From: an uncultured Lachnospiraceae bacterium
GTDB taxonomy: Bacteria; Bacillota; Clostridia; Lachnospirales; Lachnospiraceae
Reading direction: 5' to 3'
Length of the DNA: 41,811 bases
NCBI GenBank assembly: GCA_949076555.1
Contig: CARUOB010000005.1
Span: 33,505-75,315 of the forward strand
Made by a program: the position numbers and the translations under genes. Position 1 is the stretch's first letter. Every line of letters starts with the position of its first letter. Under the pieces are notes generated by a model that was not told the origin of the DNA, searched no databases, and saw only the letters and a program-made list of their open reading frames with translations. This document shows positions 40,388 to 41,811 of this stretch, piece after piece.

Positions 40388-40900
40388 ATGGTTTTGATGA
40401 TTGATACAACGGTGGAACACATAGGAAAGCAAATTGAGGAGGAATTGCTTCACAGTGGCGCAGATCCGGCTGGATTTGAACTGATCGATCCGGTCGGGAT
40501 GAATATTTCTCACTGTGCCGGCTGTAATTACTGCTGGCTCAAGACGCCGGGGATATGCGTGATCAAAGACGATTATGCACCGATTTTGCAAAAGATGAGC
40601 AAAGCAGATCAGGTCTGGCTGATTTCGGATACGCACTTCGGATTTGTCTCCTATCAGACGAAAAACATTCTGGACAGAGTGATGCCTCTCGTCACGATGT
40701 ATCTGAAATTCAAGGACGGGCAGATGCGTCATGTCATGCGCTATGACCATCAGCCGGATTTTGGGATTATCTATACCGGGGATGGCGATCAGGCCTATCT
40801 GGAACGGTGGTGCGGGCGCGTAGCGCTTAATTTTGGAAGCAGTTCTCTGGGAGTTTTTCCGGCAGAAAACGGAAAGGAGGCAGTTTCATGCATGTTGTAA
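40388..40900 (+). CDS. Flavodoxin-like NAD(P)H-dependent oxidoreductase, variant N-terminus
   Basis: A 170-residue flavodoxin-fold protein. It has the NADPH-dependent FMN reductase segment CAGCNYCWLKTPGICVIKDDY, then VWLISDTHFGFVSYQTKNILDR. The usual phosphate loop NGSP(R/K) near the start is replaced by MIDTTVEHIG, so FMN binding may be weaker or indirect. ATG 40388 follows AGGCGGAAGGAAAG. The stop overlaps the next gene by 13 bases, so translation is coupled and the two products may form a heterodimer. Confidence 0.78.
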   Translation: MVLMIDTTVEHIGKQIEEELLHSGADPAGFELIDPVGMNISHCAGCNYCWLKTPGICVIKDDYAPILQKMSKADQVWLISDTHFGFVSYQTKNILDRVMPLVTMYLKFKDGQMRHVMRYDHQPDFGIIYTGDGDQAYLERWCGRVALNFGSSSLGVFPAENGKEAVSCML

Positions 40901-41550
40901 TCATCAACGGAAGTCCGCGTGTACAAAAATACAGCAACACGGAAAAAATCATTGACTCTTTTGCAAAGGGCTTGTCAGAAAAGGGGGCTTCCTTTGAAAG
41001 ACACGCCATTTCCAACCGCAAATCATGGGAAACAATCCGGGACGCTTATATAAAGAACGAGGAAATACTGATTGCGATTCCATTGTATGTGGAATGTATA
41101 CCCGGACTTCTCCTGGAGTTTCTGGAAACGCTGCCGAAAAAGAATGAGCATACCCGGATTTCATTTCTTTTGCAGAGCGGTTTTGCGGAGGGATGCCAGC
41201 TTCGATGCGGTGAGGAGTTTCTGACGAAGCTGCCGGAATATCTGGGCGTTCGCTACGGCGGCTGTCTGGTGAAAGGAGATAATTTCGGCATCCGTTTATT
41301 CAATGAAGAGAAACAGGAACAGATCACAAAACCCTATCAGGCGATGGGAGAACTGTTTGCGGAGGGAGACGGCTTCTATCGCGAAGAGGCAAAGAAATTT
41401 ACCGGTCCGGAATATTTTGCGCTGCCTGTACGTTTGATTATGCAGTTTGCGTTCAAAACCCTGGCGAAAAAAATGTTTCAGAAAGTAGCAGCGTCATGGG
41501 GATGTACGGTACCGCTTGATAAAAAGATATGGGAAACTGAATCCGGCTGA
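40888..41550 (+). CDS. Flavodoxin-like NAD(P)H-dependent oxidoreductase
   Basis: A 220-residue protein. The start HVVIINGSPR has the normal FMN phosphate loop that the previous gene lacks, but the middle lacks the CxxCxxC cluster. The pattern IAIPLYVECIPGLLLEFLETL and the C-terminal helices fit the same fold. The start overlaps the previous stop by 13 bases, with GGAAAGGAGG upstream. Together the two genes split the usual motifs: one keeps the loop, the other keeps the cysteine segment. Confidence 0.72.
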   Translation: MHVVIINGSPRVQKYSNTEKIIDSFAKGLSEKGASFERHAISNRKSWETIRDAYIKNEEILIAIPLYVECIPGLLLEFLETLPKKNEHTRISFLLQSGFAEGCQLRCGEEFLTKLPEYLGVRYGGCLVKGDNFGIRLFNEEKQEQITKPYQAMGELFAEGDGFYREEAKKFTGPEYFALPVRLIMQFAFKTLAKKMFQKVAASWGCTVPLDKKIWETESG

Positions 41551-41634
41551 CCGGGCTGTTGTACAAATGAATATTTTAGTTTATTTAATACACTATATTT
41601 TGTGAAATATATTTTTTGAAATTGTATATTGTAA

Positions 41635-41663
41635 TTGTCTGCAAGGGGAATGTGTGATATACT
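41635..41663 (+). promoter_or_regulatory. Promoter of the terminal toxin gene
   Basis: TTGTCT (41635-41640), 17 bases, TATACT (41658-41663) with an upstream TG extension (TGATATACT). Transcription from about 41670 gives a leader of about 95 bases. Confidence 0.65.
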
Positions 41664-41682
41664 CCATGCATGGGAAAACCAT

Positions 41683-41737
41683 AGAGCTAAAGGCGGTTTT
41701 ACCCCTCCTGTATTTTGCGGAGGGTTTAAGTAGCTCT
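41683..41737 (+). other. Hairpin leader of the toxin gene
   Basis: AGAGCTA (41683-41689) pairs perfectly with TAGCTCT (41731-41737), and inside it CCCTCC (41703-41708) pairs with GGAGGG (41719-41724). The CCTCC could also bind the ribosome site AGGAGG at 41752 onward, so the fold may control translation. Confidence 0.6.
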
Positions 41738-41764
41738 CCAGACGAAAGAAAGGAGGGCGATGCA

Positions 41765-41811
41765 ATGTATGTTACATATCAGGATTTAATCCAGATTGGA
41801 ATACTCATTGT
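41765..41811 (+). CDS. Putative holin-like toxin (Hol_Tox type), 5' end only
   Basis: The frame starts ATG 41765, after GAAAGGAGG, and codes for YVTYQDLIQIGILI before the window ends. This start is close to the short single-helix Hol_Tox peptides found in Firmicutes, thought to be type I toxins. The rest is outside the window, so length and the antitoxin RNA cannot be seen. Confidence 0.6.
   Translation, partial: MYVTYQDLIQIGILI

Overview
The window reads as chromosomal DNA of a Clostridia member, most likely a Lachnospiraceae gut anaerobe. This is inferred from gene order and protein sequence, not from a database search. The signs are the run DUF177-rpmF-plsX-acpP-rnc-smc-ftsY, an adjacent pta-ackA pair, a PocR-domain chemoreceptor-like protein, a LytTR-DUF3021 pair, a BceRS-BceAB-type module, strong AGGAGG-type ribosome sites and moderately high GC. 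No rRNA, tRNA, CRISPR array, prophage or complete transposase gene was seen. Nearly every gene is intact; the window cuts the first gene (a DUF711/UPF0210 protein) and the last one (a holin-like small toxin).

Layout. 1-4.1 kb: end of the DUF711 gene, then an ECF-type vitamin transporter (S component, fused double ATPase, EcfT), with a 118-bp tandem repeat between the S component and the ATPase. 4.1-7.6 kb: an SDR-like epimerase, then feoAB ferrous iron uptake behind a promoter that carries a DtxR-like palindrome. 7.6-11 kb: a cytosolic GH13 maltodextrin hydrolase behind a LacI/CcpA-type palindrome, a glycerol-1-phosphate dehydrogenase-like enzyme, and an HPr-like protein without the active histidine, preceded by a structured leader. 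11.1-15.0 kb: a two-gene SufC/SufB-like module translationally coupled to cardiolipin synthase and a PlsC-type acyltransferase. 15.0-18.9 kb: tmcAL (minus strand), then pta and ackA separated by a repeat-filled spacer. 19.0-22.6 kb: a three-part flavodoxin/SCP2/membrane protein, LytTR and DUF3021 genes, and a minus-strand double hemerythrin.

22.7-31.6 kb is the conserved core: DUF177, L32, PlsX, ACP, RNase III, SMC, FtsY and threonine ammonia-lyase. A 93-bp palindrome carries the plsX stop codon. 31.6-34.6 kb: YitT-family membrane protein, membrane-anchored GH25 lysozyme, a cluster of RNA-type hairpins, and a DUF1905/C39-like protein. 34.6-40.2 kb: a minus-strand PocR-MCP protein, a 140-bp MITE with an 8-bp target duplication, and a response regulator, histidine kinase, ABC ATPase and FtsX-type permease. 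40.2 kb to the end: two overlapping flavodoxin-like genes and the start of a small toxin gene with a structured leader.

The most novel-looking content is non-coding. Several unrelated families of small palindromic or repeated elements sit in the spacers, one with a clear transposition footprint, and two spacers share a core box followed by a hairpin whose stem differs in sequence but is kept as a stem. Among proteins, the flavodoxin-SCP2-membrane fusion, the DUF1905-C39 fusion, the His-less HPr and the twin hemerythrin with His-to-Gln changes deserve the closest look.
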